Source of the DNA: Favolaschia claudopus
Lineage: Eukaryota > Basidiomycota > Agaricomycetes > Agaricales > Mycenaceae
Length of the DNA stretch: 64,000 nucleotides
Direction of reading: 5' to 3'
Assembly: GCA_037176885.1 (NCBI GenBank)
Contig: JAWWNJ010000022.1
Coordinates: 1,054,001 to 1,118,000, forward strand
Below the pieces are notes generated by a model. It did no database searches. It worked only from the letters and a program-made list of their open reading frames with translations, and had not been told where the DNA came from. A program made the translations under genes and the position numbers. Position 1 is the stretch's first letter, and each line of letters begins with the position of its first letter. Below are positions 1 through 12,177 of the stretch, piece by piece.

Positions 1-484
1 TGTGCGTCCTGCACGAAGGCCTGTCGTGGGCGGCTCAGTAACAATCGAGCTAGTTATAGGCGAGGCTGCTAGACCTGCAACTCGTTCTCCTGATACTGCT
101 TCAGGCTTGAATGAAAAACGAAGTCAACCAGAAAGGAGTGAAAACAAAACGGACGACGGACTGCTTTTCCAGACCGGCAGGGTCCCACGCATTTTCTTTA
201 CCAATGGGGACGCGGACAAACTCGATGCCCGGAACGTCTGGCGACAAAGTTTTATAGTTCTTAATCTCCCAGTCGGTACGAGTATCGAAGACGCGTCGAA
301 TTCCAAGGTCAACCAGCTGCTGTTTTCCTGCCTCTGTAATTCCAGACACCTCTCCTGAGCGGAAAACCAATTTTAGGTGGACTGTACGCCCATTGCTGGT
401 CTTGTAGCCGCCAATCGTGCGGAAATTGATCACGCCTTCAATAGGCAGGAACGGTGGGGACGATAGAATGTTTGCGGAGGACAT
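1..484 (-). CDS. Tyrosine-phosphatase-like protein (Y_phosphatase3 type), 5' part
   Basis: The first exon starts at the ATG at 482-484 and reads leftwards. It carries the hallmark N-terminal block of the fungal/bacterial Y_phosphatase3 family: an NFRTIGGY motif (family consensus NFRD-GGY), then a VFRSGEV block (consensus YRSG) and LGIRRVFDTRTDWE (consensus LGI-TI-DLR). These enzymes are dual-specificity or tyrosine phosphatases whose catalytic HCxxGKDRTG loop lies further downstream; that loop would fall beyond the left edge, so activity cannot be judged. The frame stays open to about 101, but the last residues look like translated intron. A GTCCGT donor near 165 is plausible and the acceptor was not settled. 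Partial at the window edge. Family call is fairly safe; substrate unknown. Confidence 0.75.
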
Positions 485-3400
485 GTTAATGGGATGCTGA
501 GGCGACGCGACGTCGACCCTTTTAAATTGTCAAATGTCTGTGATAGCGATCTCTTTTCGTCTGACTCGCATTAAAATGCGTAGAAGCATGGCGCCCACTA
601 GATGCATACCGAAATTCAGCATAGCCTCGAGGACAAACAAAAAAATCCTACCCGGCGCCAATAGTTCTTTTGATTATATTAGCAACTGAAATGCATAACT
701 GCTTTCTCCACCGTGAATCACGCGACGGTCGTAACAAATGTTCCAGCTGGGAGTTCTAATCAGAGACGATGCTGTTAGGCCTGAAGTGTCTCGAACAGTA
801 AGCAAACAGAAGCCATGGACGCTTCTACTGAGCAGTGGTAGAGGAGCGCATGAACAGCACGCCTGTGACAGACTGAGCAACTTCAGACAGCGGAAATGAG
901 GGGGAATTTCAGTGAGGTCGGGGAGAATCCAGTATAGTAGTGAATCAAGCACGCGCACGGCTCGTCACCACCAGATCATAGATGCAGAAAGCGAATGTCG
1001 GTCTAAGACTCTAACTTCTGTTGGTCAACGTAGGACTTCAAAGTTTACCCACCTAGCGGCCGCCGGGCAAGTCGAAAGGTTACGGCTTTCCACGCGTGTA
1101 AAGCTGGAGCTGGAGAACGGAAACGCGATGGATGGTCGTCTCGTCAGAATCTGGAGAAGTTCTGAGTGGTGCGCGTGGAAATCGTCTGAACTTGAATCCG
1201 AGACAAAGAACTCCCCGGATATGGAATTTTTGAAGACAGGTTGAATTCAAGGAGACTCCAACTGCCCTTTATGTAGTTGTCCGTTCAAGTTTCCCGGGCC
1301 TCAGTGCCCACTGTGGGCTGGTGATGACCGTTGTGTTCAAGGCAAGTCCAAAAGCAATCGGATCACCTTTATTACGGAATATGCTGTGTTGAATCTTTCA
1401 TCCTCCCTTCATCCTCCACATTTTGCAAATCGGGATTGTGCTCATCTTCCTTCGTGTTGTTCCTTCCTCTGGTTTGGTTCAAGCATGCTCAGGTTGCTGT
1501 TTGATAACAGACGGTTCAGATTTGACTAAGGCTAGCCAGAGTTCATACGGGCCAAGTTCTCAAAAGCCTCACAGTTTCTTGGGTGAAACCGAACCGGCGA
1601 CCGGAGCTCTCTCCGATCCAGGGCCTATGGCGTCAGTTTTAAGGGCAAATTATCTGATAATCAAATGTCTACACACCGGAACACGGCCGTTCGACAAGGT
1701 GATATGCTGAGCGCCATACTGACCGGCGCAGCGTTGTGTTCAATAAACTCCACGCCTGTCCATGAAGCAATGGTGATCATTGAGTGAATGGGAAACCACT
1801 ACTTGGAGTCTTGCGCCGCCTTAATTGCTTAACCGAACTCTGATTCCAATCGGAGTGTCAGTAAAGATTTTGGGTTTCGGTGAGTTTGTCCGAAACGCAG
1901 CCTGAACGATTGAGGACAAGTGCGGCAGATAGAATTTTCAGAAGTAACCAGGAACACACGTTCGGAGCCGCGGTGTGCGACAAAGGCGCCTGCTCCTTCG
2001 CACTATCTGACATTGAGTTGCAAAACACAAGGTTCGTTTTTGGAGAGTTTATTGGTCCAACCCGGCAGCACACGAACTCACTTTTCTTCCTCTTCCTCAC
2101 ACAAAGATGATAACCACCCAGCGATTGGTTTGCGCATTGAGATCCTGCCATAATGCAGAGACCGCTTGTTAACAACCGTTGCGGAAACCACTGAGAAGGA
2201 GCCACGCGGCCGCTCCCAGGCCCAAGAGACGAGGAAAAGAGGTGTTTCTGGTGAGTTTCCGACAGCTCCCAATAATATAGCCGCGACAATGGACAATGAC
2301 CCTCATGGTATGTTCCGCAGAATTCCGGTTCACCGGATGGTAAGTTTATCATCGATTCAGGCGGCGGCGCTAGTAAAAGTCCGACATTGCCCGAACCTCT
2401 TCAATCGGCTCGTGAGGCGGTATAGATGTAACGTCGCGCTCATGGTGAAGGTCGCACATTATCGACGACTAGAACCGCGATCTTTGCGACTTGTTTAGAT
2501 GCTCCATACGTGCGCATGAGATCAATTGCTTCGCTCCACATCGACTATTCGTTGTTGGGTGACTTGCTTCGCGGGCGAAGTCGAACCACAAATAACGCGA
2601 ATGAATTGCCGCTGAGTCTACCTCAATATCTCCCCAGGATGCTGACCCACTCTCCGATCATTAATACCGGACGTCTAGTGAAACTCTATAGATTATAATT
2701 TATCATACGCACTTTGAAACTTCTCCTGGCCCACTATACTACTTTCAGCAAATATTCCCGGACTCGTCGGTGAAATGGTCGGCAATGGTTCAGCACACCT
2801 AGGTGGAGTCGCCCGTATTCAGTACGCACTACCGCAAATTTCATCATTAATTTCCCCAGCGTTCCGAGTCGTGCTAGTAGATTAGAGAAATCGGTATCCT
2901 TCCTCAGGCTCATACCTCGGCCGGGGGGTCTGTACCGTGATTTACAGCTGCAGTTGTCGTTTCCGTGCCCACAAAGGCCCCCAGAAGCAAATTAGCCATG
3001 GGTGCAGTGTTTTTTGGATACGGCCGCTTCAGAAGAGAGCTGTGCGACCTCGGTCTCTCCGCAGACTCGCCGCTACAAATAGTTCTAGCCTAGGACTTGT
3101 CAAGTTTGACATGATGACAAGTCCGCTTGGTCTGTGTACACGCGAGGTATTTTTGCGCCTTCTCAGCTCGCCGCTCAAGACAGTTCCCTCAACCGCATGA
3201 TAATCAAGTTTTGTGCCTCGGACTCCCATCAAAACCCTGTTTTTACGGGAACACGGAACTTGATTTTTGTGGCAACTTTCAGGCATGCAGTGGGATGCTC
3301 CGATATTAGCGCCTGTGAGAAATTCGTTGTCCGAAAACATGCGAGAAGAGCCCACAGAAGGATGGAACATCTTCGGCCCATCAAGTAAGTATCCTAATCG

Positions 3401-3532
3401 GGACAGAGTTCTAACCTCAATCACGCGTTACACAGCGTCACACATTGTAGATCTGTTATTTCATGAATCTCCTTGCAGCCCCACGTACAAAAGCTCGCCC
3501 GGGGTCACACCCGACCAACTTACCTCCCCGCC
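485..3532. other. Gene-poor stretch, about 3 kb
   Basis: No protein family is recognisable on either strand. The open frames here are short (under about 165 codons), overlap on opposite strands and do not join into a sensible protein across GT/AG sites. The longest, on the minus strand at 1858-2352, has no motif I know. No long terminal repeat, poly-A tail or transposase motif was seen. It separates the divergent phosphatase-like gene and the aminotransferase gene, so it contains both promoters, but it is far longer than the usual 150-900 bp gaps in this window. Confidence 0.5.
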
Positions 3533-5734
3533 ATGGGAAACGCACCTTCTGGCCACCGCCGCCAAATAATCGCCAGAAAACGCTCGGCAATTCAACTCTC
3601 CTTACCATGCACCTCCGACTGTAGTAGTTCTGACAGTGTCGACGCCTTGGACCCGCAAGAACCGCTACGAGAAAAGCAGCCTACCGCAAATGTGTTGCGA
3701 AATGAACCTCCGCAGCCTGAGGAGCCCCCACATTCCTTTCCCGCCTACTTGCCGACCCAGGATAATGTCAGCAGCACCGCGAGTAGCGCTTACCAGGAGT
3801 TTCTAGCATCATTTCCTGGTGAGTACCTGGTCGTCGTCTTTGGTGGCAGTCATCCGATGCTGGAGCCGTAGAGTATCGCCTAACGTGGATCGTGGATACT
3901 CTCCGCCGAAGCGATTTTACTAGACTGAAAGGGGAAACCTATGTCGATTATATGGGAGGCGCGTTATGTACGTGTTTGTTCCGGCTCGATTCCTGGGCTA
4001 TAACGCTTGCTAATATGCACGCCTCAGATCCAGAAAGTCTAGTTCGGGTACATTTCTACCGTGTTACAGAAAACACTTTCACCCACCTTCCTTATCTAGG
4101 TCCACGCCCGCTTCCTGGACCAAGGTCTACTAGGAAATACCCATTCAGTTAGCAATAGGTATATTATCTTCGTATTCGACGATGTAACACATCCATCCTT
4201 ACCTTTTCTAGTTCCAGGTTATCAGTAAAATCCGCGACTGAGGCCAGATCAGCCGTCCTTTCATTTTTCGACGCTCCTCCGTCTGAATATGCGGTTGTCT
4301 TTACTGCAAACGCTACAGGAGCGCTGAAGCTAGTCGGTGAATCGTACCCTTTCACAGGAGGGAGCAACTATGTCCTGTCGTGTGATTCGCATAATAGTGT
4401 GAATGGGATCCGGGAATTCGCTGCACATCGTGGCGCGAAGGTAGATTACTCCTTTGGCGACGTATCGACTCATTTCATCGCGCAATCAGACCGTCTATAT
4501 CCCTGCCACAAAAACGGGCGGTTTTGAATCCTCCACGGCCAAGGTCAGCTATCGTAATCTGTCTATCTCCTTCTCGAAAGCTCACTTCCTGGTCTAGAAT
4601 ATCCTTCTACGAAACCGTCCCCGCGCTAAAAACTCAGTTCCATGTCTCTTCGCGCTCACCGGGCAATCTAACATCACGAACACCAAAAATTCGCTTTCGA
4701 TACTAGAATATGCGACCTCACTTGGGTACCATACTCTCCTGGACGCAGCAGCCCTCGCAGCCACATCAACCATTTCCCTCACTGACACCCCCGTTGACGC
4801 GATGGCCGTATCTTTTTATAAAATGCACGGATATCCGACTGCGGTTGGAGCACTAATAGTCAAGAAATCATTTCTAAAACAGCTCAAACGTCCTTGGTAT
4901 GCTTTGACGCCTCCACATATCCGTTTTTTCTTCTTCTCATGGACACCCAGGTTCGCCGGAGGCAATGTCGATGTTGTGCAGGTGCCCGGGACCATCGTAA
5001 CGCGGTCGCACGAAATACACGAACAATTCGAGGTAAGTATGAAACATGATCACTGAGTGTCGTGGCGTTGACTGTGGACCAGGATGGCACGATTAATTAT
5101 CTAAGCCTCTCAGCTGTCACCGACGGCCTCACATTTCTCTCCGCGTATCTCCCTTTCCTCCCATTACGGCTGTCATGCCTTATACACTATCTCGTCTCGT
5201 CTCTATCCAAGTTACAGCACGATACAGGCACTCCCGCACTGCGAATCCTATCTGCGACACCGTCCCGGAGACTGAAATCTGTAGGAGAGCAGTCGGACAC
5301 CGGCTCCATCATCTCGTTAATATTTCTTGATGTGCGCATCCCGCCCGAGTCCCTATCGTGCGCTGTTTCTGACCTCATTCCTGCCGTAGGCCTCGGGTAC
5401 AATGATACCAAATTCTTTCATCGAGTATTCGGCATCGAGATTAAATCTCTCTTTACGGACTGGATGCATGTGTAATCCCGGTGGCGCCGCCGCAATTCTC
5501 TGCCTCCAGGAGGGCATGAAGCGCCTCTACGAAGGGGTAACGCTGCAGGATTTCGAGCGGAATATGGGGCATGAGCTCGGAGTGGTTCGCATCAGCCTCG
5601 GACTCGCGAGTAACTTTCAAGACGCGTGGACGGTTGTGCGGTTTGCGCAGCTCATGACGGTGAAGAGGACGCGGAATATCCTCTGGAAGCATTACATGAA
5701 CGATTCAAACGCTGAAATCGGGCAAGCGATATAG
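3533..5734 (+). CDS. Class V aminotransferase, molybdenum cofactor sulfurase-like, no MOSC domain
   Basis: PLP-dependent protein resembling the N-terminal cysteine-desulfurase half of molybdenum cofactor sulfurases (MOCOS/ABA3). Start is the ATG at 3533 in a good context (ccgccATGg). Exons traced with consistent phase: 3533-3818, 3872-3967, 4028-4047 (only 20 nt), 4100-4158, then from 4212 on. Landmarks in order: ETYVDYMGGALYPESL, LLGNTHSVSNSSRLS, VVFTANATGALKLVGESYPF, DSHNSVNGIREF, LTGQSNITN, then SFYKMHGYPTAVGAL, which holds the lysine that should bind PLP, VDVVQVPG, and near the end RTGCMCNPGGAA, matching the GCxCNPGA cysteine loop of MOCOS proteins. An N-terminal extension of about 95 residues is low in complexity. 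The stop at 5732-5734 comes soon after the aminotransferase fold, so the MOSC domain that completes true MOCOS is absent. It may be a sulfur-transferase of another pathway; the family call is strong, the substrate unknown. Confidence 0.9.
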
Positions 5735-6067
5735 TAAGTTTATCTTCTGCTTTTTCTGCTGCCGGTGGGATGGTCAGATCTATGTACATTGGATTCAACG
5801 TCTGGTTAATTAACTCGCTGTATCGATTGGATTGTATCGGATCACATACTTATTTGTACCTTACATCTATGTAGATTTTTTTAGTGTAGCGACATTTTCA
5901 CGAACGGGAATAATCACATCCTCTGCTCAAAGTCTCCGTTCAAAGCATCGCCAATTGTACCCTGCAATAAATTACAACTATCTAGATATTGGGTGACGAT
6001 TGTTTTGCTACAGCAATGGCTCAAAGCATGGATGATAACAAGTTCCAGATGAGAATACTCTGCATTA
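5735..6067. other. Convergent 3' intergenic region
   Basis: Lies between the stop codons of the aminotransferase gene (plus) and USO1 (minus). It is AT-rich and must hold both 3' UTRs. No open frame or repeat of note was seen. Confidence 0.5.
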
Positions 6068-9000
6068 TCACTCCTCCTCGTCCTCGTCCTCGTCCTCGTC
6101 CGCCTCATCCTCCGACACCTCCAACCCAGCACCCGCCAACCTAGCCTTATCCGCTTTCCGTTTCGCCGTAACCTCATCAAGCAACACCAGCAGATCTTCC
6201 TGCTCCTTCTCTACCTCCTTACGTTTGCTCTCCGACGCCTCAAGCTGGGACGTCAGGCTAGAGACTTGGTATTTCAGGATTTGCAGCTGTGGGTGCGGAG
6301 TAGAATCAGTATTGTGGGTCTGATTCGAATTGAGAGGAAGTGTAGGCACCTCGTCCGGATTCGTGGTATTACTAGGCTTCTGATTCTCCTTCACCTGCCG
6401 CTGCAGCACCTCGATCTCATTCGTTTGGTTTCGAATCACATCCCGCAGCGATGAAATGAGCATGGCGGTCTCAAGATTTTGACCTGTATACAAATATGAG
6501 CACTCGACGCACTGAGCAGAAGATGAGGTACTCGCCAGATGCTGACGACGACAGCTGATCAGGCTCCGTCGAGAGTGCCCGCTGTACGGTATCTGTGTGT
6601 CATCAATCGTCAAACCCGAACCTCGCACAACGAGGACGAAGAAAAAGCAAACACCCACAATAATTCGACTTCCAAAAATCTACAAATGCCCAATCAAACC
6701 AAATCTCTCCTTCCCTCTCCTTTTCACTCTCACTACCCTTCATACCAACAACTCCAACGCCATGCTGCAATTGAGAATGCGCACCCGGATACGGAAGCAC
6801 CACAGCATCAGGCCCAACGTTCTTGAAACGCTCGTCCTCCCTCAACCGTGACATGCGGCCGATCAGGGTCTCGACTCCCAGGCGATTCAAGATTGGGTGA
6901 ATGGTAGCACTAGATTGCGTTTGAGTTAGCGATTAGATGGATTGACGGAGAAGAATTGAGTTGGAAGGGGGACGGAACCGAAGGACAAAGACAGAGTGAA
7001 AAGTCAGAGACAGTCCGCCAGAATCCACGAACAGAACAGAATACAGAACAAACGGAAAGAATGGAGGACAGGAAGAAAAGAGGCCGAACGTACCGGGTAA
7101 TCTCCCCAGGTTCCCGATTGAACTCATAGCACACCCCTAACAGAAACGCGCAAAGTCCGGGCACGATGGAATCGACTTCAGATGTCTGATTGATCGCTTC
7201 TACCAGCTATAAGGCATGGTGAAAGTCGAAGATCAGTTCTCAGGGAAGAAAGAAATAGAGAAGAGGGAAAGAGTACTTACCACACTCAAGCCCCCAGCAT
7301 TCAAAAACTCCCTCACAGCACCCGGATCCTCCCAAAGCCACTGCACCAGCAAACACAAATACGCCACCACCAACCGGTCCCATTCGCGGGACTCCCGCTC
7401 AGAGGTATCCGCGCGCGACCGCGAAAGTGAAGACAGGGATAAATTCTCGCTGAGGATCTGCAGTAGAGCCTGCGGCGGGTCGTCGTCATCGTCTTCGGCA
7501 GGGGGCTCCTGTTCCGGGGGCGGCGCGCCGTCTGCGGGAACAAAGAAGTTTCCGCCCGAGGTGTCGGCGGATTGGAGAGAAGGCGGGGTGATGTTGCGCG
7601 CGAGGTCCTTGGCGCGCGGGGAGGAGCGGAGGATGTGCGCGAAGAGGAGGGTGGCGATGTGTGTTGAGGTGACGATGGCGGGTTCAAGAGTGGAGGAGGA
7701 GCTTGGTGGAGACGCGAGGCAATGCAGGAGGGGTGTAATTGGTGGTGCTTCTGAAGGGTCTAAAAGATCTGTTGACTGGAGAAATGGAGAGAATGCAAGG
7801 AAGCAAAAGCTTACTAGCATCTTCTGCAGGCAGCATCCCTTGCAGTATTGCCAATCGTACTTCGTCTTGTCGGACAAAGTTCTAAGCAGTTCAACCCTAT
7901 GAGCCGCGCATACGAAAAGGACGCTTAGAAGATACCTCAAATACAGCGACTGCAGCGGTCCTCATCTCCAAACCTTCCTTCAACCTTTTCTCGCTATCCG
8001 CCCCGTTGTATTCACCATGTAAAGCAAGTTCGACGAGGGCATCTAGTGCCGAGGCTGGCTCGAGACGGTCCCACTCTTCACCGTTTGTATCGGGTACCGG
8101 GCAATACGGCGTGAGCACTAGTTCAGAGAGCGGGAAGTTCAGGTTTGTGGGGAGAAGTCTGAGAGCCTACAAGCCATTTCGTCATTTGAATGGACCGAAG
8201 AATACCGCAAGACACATACCTGTGTTTTGAGTGGTGTCGGGAAGTTAGATGCCAAAGCTATCTCAACAAGACAGCGAGTGAAAGCGGATACTTCTTGCGT
8301 CTGTAAGAATACTCAATTCAAAGCGAACAGCAGCAAAATCGAGGTGGAGAAATTCGACCCACACTATTCCCCTTGGAACTCCCAATCAACATCCCCATAA
8401 TCCCAACAACCAACGACGCATTAGAAACCTTCTGGTCGTCCCAGAACTGCAGCGCAAACTCCTGCGGCGCTGCCTCATGCAGTGGTAAATTTGAGGGAAA
8501 GAGCAGGAGAGAACACAAAACGGGCGGGAGGGGAGTTTCTCGGAAGTAGCTCTGGTAATCGACAGTTCAATTAGTATAACGATGATGGTGCACGGTGGAG
8601 GCATCCTCGCCTGATTCGAGCTATTAAACCGAAGGAGGCCATCTACACACGCGAGCGCCTCCATCGTGACGGCGCCGCCTTCCACCCCGCCCTCCTGCAT
8701 CACGGTATTGAACAGCTTCTCAAAAGCGCCTTCAAACGCCAGAACCTTCTGTATATCCGCGCTCTGTGATATGAGCGCTTGGACCATTGTGACCGCCTCT
8801 GTGAATTCGCATATTCATGATCAACACTCGACGAAACGCGCCTTGCTGTCTCTGAACCGGACAGAAAACTCACCATTCCTTATAATCTCCCTCTTATCCT
8901 CCAATACCGCCATCACACTCGCCGACCCTCCCGCCGCCTTCAAAAAATACCCCTGCACAACCTGCCTCCGATTAACCAACAACGTCGAGATAAACTGCAG

Positions 9001-9402
9001 CCCCGCGAAACGCGTATAAAAGTTCTCATCCTTCATCAACGCGAACAGCGTCTGCACCGTCTTGTCCGTAGCCAAAACGAAATCAGTGTGCTTGAATCCC
9101 AATTCCTTCGCCTCTTCGCCGTCGCATAGAATATTAAGCGTCTCCAGAGCAGCCTTCCCGATATCCGCGTCCACCTCCGCGTCGTTCGCCACTACTTCGA
9201 GGAGGCCGGGGAGAGCGCGTTCGCCTACATCTTGCTTCCAGTCGCGCGCGAGGCCTTTGAGTGATTGGACGGCGGCGCGGCGGTCGGCGAGGAGGGTGGC
9301 GGGGGAGAGACGGTCGGCTAGACGGGATATTGTGTCGGTGGCGGTTTGTGGGGCGCCGGTGGGTCCTCGTAGGGCGACATACGTCTGCGAGAGGAATTCC
9401 AT
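6068..9402 (-). CDS. USO1: General vesicular transport factor USO1/p115
   Basis: Long coiled-coil tether that captures ER-derived COPII vesicles at the Golgi, acting with the Rab Ypt1 and SNAREs. Start is the ATG at 9400-9402. The first exon begins with the characteristic head: MEFLSQTYVALRGPTGAPQ, then TISRLADRLSPATLLADRRAAV and ILCDGEEAKELGF, all typical of the p115/Uso1 armadillo head domain. Further head exons are visible in segments around 8390-8790, 7900-8120 and 7230-7940. The C-terminal exon (6068-about 6490) encodes a heptad-rich coiled coil (MLISSLRDVIRNQTNEIEVL onwards) and ends in a run of Asp/Glu (DEADEDEDEDEEE), the acidic tail known from p115. The coiled coil is short, as in animal p115 and unlike the very long tail of budding-yeast Uso1. 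Many small introns; not every border was fixed. Confidence 0.9.
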
Positions 9403-9863
9403 ACGAATTCGATCTGTTCAGCGCTGTTCAGCGCTGCGGGGAAGGAGTCACATTTGTGACATTTGTCACGGCGGGAACTCGTTGAGAGCTTTATTTCTCG
9501 AAAAGAAAATTTTGAATCATTACGCAGCGCGATCCATTGAAAAATAATAAGTAAAAGAGTATGTAAGATACTGTAATCACAAACACAGCGCAAAAGAAAA
9601 CTGCGAACAGCAGCAGCGGAATGCGAAGCGAAAGTATGCATGCAGCGAATCATTCCCGTATCGAAATCATCGAGTCAATCATCCATCCCACTTGAAGGTG
9701 AACCGTGAACTCGGAGCGGACCGACACATCAACGGACCAACAGGCAAAAGAAATAAGCAAAGCGAAGCATGAAGAGCGGCATCATCCGACCGACTAGTCG
9801 TGCTTCGGCAACCCCAACCCAACCCCAAAGACAACAACGACGCAGCGAATTTTTTTGGTCACC
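9403..9863. other. USO1 upstream region
   Basis: About 460 bp between the USO1 start and the stop of the next minus-strand gene. It should hold the USO1 promoter and the 3' UTR of the neighbour. No gene or repeat recognised. Confidence 0.5.
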
Positions 9864-12074
9864 TCAGTTCCCTGCATCTCCCCCTCCCCCTCCGCCTCCA
9901 CCCCCTCCTCTCGGTGCGCCTCTTGTCAGCCCAGCAGCAGCGAACCCCCTCGCGGCGTACCCTCCCCCTCCTCCGCCTCCCCGTCCACCACGCCCTCGCC
10001 CGGGCCCACCGCCGCCACGATGCGGGCCGTCCCCGCCGCGCGGCTGTTCAGTCGCTTGCTTCACGTCCGGTGTGGTGTCTTTGAGTTTCTGTTTGATTTC
10101 AAGGAGTGAGTTTCGTGTATTCGCATTTCAGAGAGAAGGGAAGAGGAGGAAGAAGGGGAACTCACAGGCAAATGCTTCTCCAACCCGGCCCGCATCGCCT
10201 CCTCGTCACCAAACTCAATATACCCATAGCGCTGCGGACGGCCAGCGAACACTGGAGGGAGAGTAATTTTCGTGATCTGTAGGCCGTCCAGAAATTAGTA
10301 AAGGTCAAAAAAGGAATCAACGAGCAACACCCACCCCACCCCTAGCATCCCCAAAGAACTCCTTAATATCCTCATCATTCACAACCAACCCCGCCGACAT
10401 CTTCATAAAAATAGTCCACGGATGTCTCGGCGGGCGCCCCGTCTTAGGCGTCCGCATCCCTCCATCCGTCACAGGGCTCTTGATCAAATCAGGCTCCGCC
10501 GCCTCCGATTTCACATCGGGGGTCGACGCAGCACCACTCTCCCCAGCAGCCCTCTCAGCAGCAGCCTTCTCCGCCCGCTCCTTATCCTTCCTCTCCTTCT
10601 TCTCCTTCTTCTTCTGTCTCTCCTTTTCCGCCTTTTCGGGGTTCACGGGCGCACCGTTGGGTTTGGCGTTACCAGAAGCAGGAGTCGACGGCGACGAGCT
10701 GTCTTTTGAGGTGTCTGCTGCTGCGATGTGCGGGGGTACGGGGCGGGAGGAGGAGTCGGGTATGGGCGTGGAGGATTTGGAGTTGGCCGAGTTGGCGTTG
10801 ACGGCGGGGAGGGCGGAGGGTTGAGAGCTCGGGGTAGCGTTGACGGTGGCGGAGCGGCGATAGGCGTAGTTGAATCCTGTAAAAATAAATATACAGCAGA
10901 ACGAACATTGTGAACACGCACCTTGACTTTTGAGCTCAGCACTAATCCTCCCCTCCTTCACATCCAAAATGAGCGACCCATACGCCGCATCACACAAATT
11001 CCAATTCCAGCAATTCTTCCACGCAGGGTCCTCCCCCGTCGCCGCACTCGGAAGCCTCTCCACCACACTCAACGCCTTATCCAACAACACCCTCTGATGC
11101 TCGTCAATAACCGCATCCACCTGCGTCTTCACGCTCTCCCAGACCTTGTCAAACCCCTCCTTGCCATTAAGCAGCTTCTGGCGGAACCCATCAAAGTCGC
11201 CCTGCACGCTAAACTCGTTATACGACGTCGCATAGCGGAAATGCAGCCCCGCAGAGACAGTCAAGTCGGCTTTGACTACTAACGCGAGCTGCGCCATGAT
11301 GCCTTCCCGGCCGGCGCTCGCGTGGGTGACGAGCAGGCGAGTCTCCGTCGGGTCAAAGACGCGTTGGGCCGTGTCGACGAGTTCGCCAATTTGCAGGGCG
11401 GTGGTCCACATGGTGCCTTGTCCGCCTGCAATGGTGGCGTTGCCGTCGCCGTTGTCGAACATTTTGTGCGGCACCAGAGCACCACCGAGCCCAAGGAGAC
11501 GCAGCTTGACGCCGCCGACGTCGAGACAGCGCGTCGTCGCCTCGTCGAGGATGTGGAGGTTTTCGATCGCGTATGACCCGGAACGGAATTTCTCGAGCAC
11601 CAAGACGTCTTCGCATGCTCCCCACACGGTGTACACAGGCACCTTGAGCTTCAAAGTACCCGAAAGAAGCAGAGGGAACTCGGAAAGTAGAGAAATATCG
11701 ACAGTAGAACGAATGACAGCGGGAGGGTTGTCCGGCGCGAGAAGGTGCGTGCGCTGCGACGAAGAAATCAATGGAGAGTACATGGTGAGGTGGCGCAGGG
11801 TCCTATCGTTTATTCGGTCCAGAGAATTGGGCTCGAAGAAGCCAAAGTCGCCTGTGTGGATGATAGCGTTGGCATTGGCTTCGCGGGCGAGGTCGTTGAG
11901 AGCGGAGAGGCGGCCGCGAATGTCAGCTATGCATAGGACGCGGCCGTGGGCGGTGTCGAGGATTTTAGTTTGGGTATTGACGCGGTGAACGGGGGGGATG
12001 GGCGATACGCCCGCTCGGCCTACCTCTTGCATCGTTGTGGTGGGTGAAAGGCAAATTTGGTTAACCCCACTCAT
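9864..12074 (-). CDS. Metallophosphoesterase (DUF2433 type) with C-terminal RRM-like domain and RGG tail
   Basis: Start ATG at 12072-12074, stop at 9864-9866. Residues from about 30 form a calcineurin-like phosphoesterase: GRVLCIADIRGRLSALNDL (metal-binding D in a variant of the usual DxHG), IIHTGDFGFFE (GD motif), VPVYTVWGACED (in place of GNHE), LGLGGAL and LLVTHASAGREG (GHxH-like). This variant set is what I recall of fungal DUF2433 proteins. After a Lys/Glu- and Ser/Pro-rich linker (11 kb down to 10.4 kb) comes an RRM-like fold: HPWTIFMKM (beta-1), DEDIKEFFGDARGG (helix 1), and across an intron ITKITLPP and RYGYIEFGDEEAM (RNP1-like). The last exon is almost wholly Gly/Arg (RGG-type) and ends GGDAGN. 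Introns: 10877-10921, one after DARGG, one after LEKHLP. The domain mix suggests an RNA-associated phosphoesterase; substrate unknown. Confidence 0.82.
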
Positions 12075-12177
12075 CCAAACATTATAAATTGAAAAATTCC
12101 TTCAACTTTCTTCCATTCACTCAACCATTCAAGAATTTTAATCCTATTAAGAATACACGACGCGCTGCATGTAAACC

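Noticed and set aside
1858..2352. Minus-strand open frame of 164 codons
   Set aside because: No known motif, unusual composition and no phase-correct partner exons; not enough to call a gene.
7216..7902. Plus-strand open frame of 228 codons
   Set aside because: It is antisense to USO1 exons and has a low-complexity Ser/Gly run with no domain.
9870..10000. Simple-sequence (CCN)n/(GGN)n tract as a possible microsatellite
   Set aside because: On the minus strand it encodes the Gly/Arg-rich tail of the RRM protein, so it is explained as coding repeat.
11272..11988. Plus-strand open frame of 238 codons
   Set aside because: It is antisense to the phosphoesterase exon, whose motifs are clear; GC-rich coding sequence keeps the opposite strand open.
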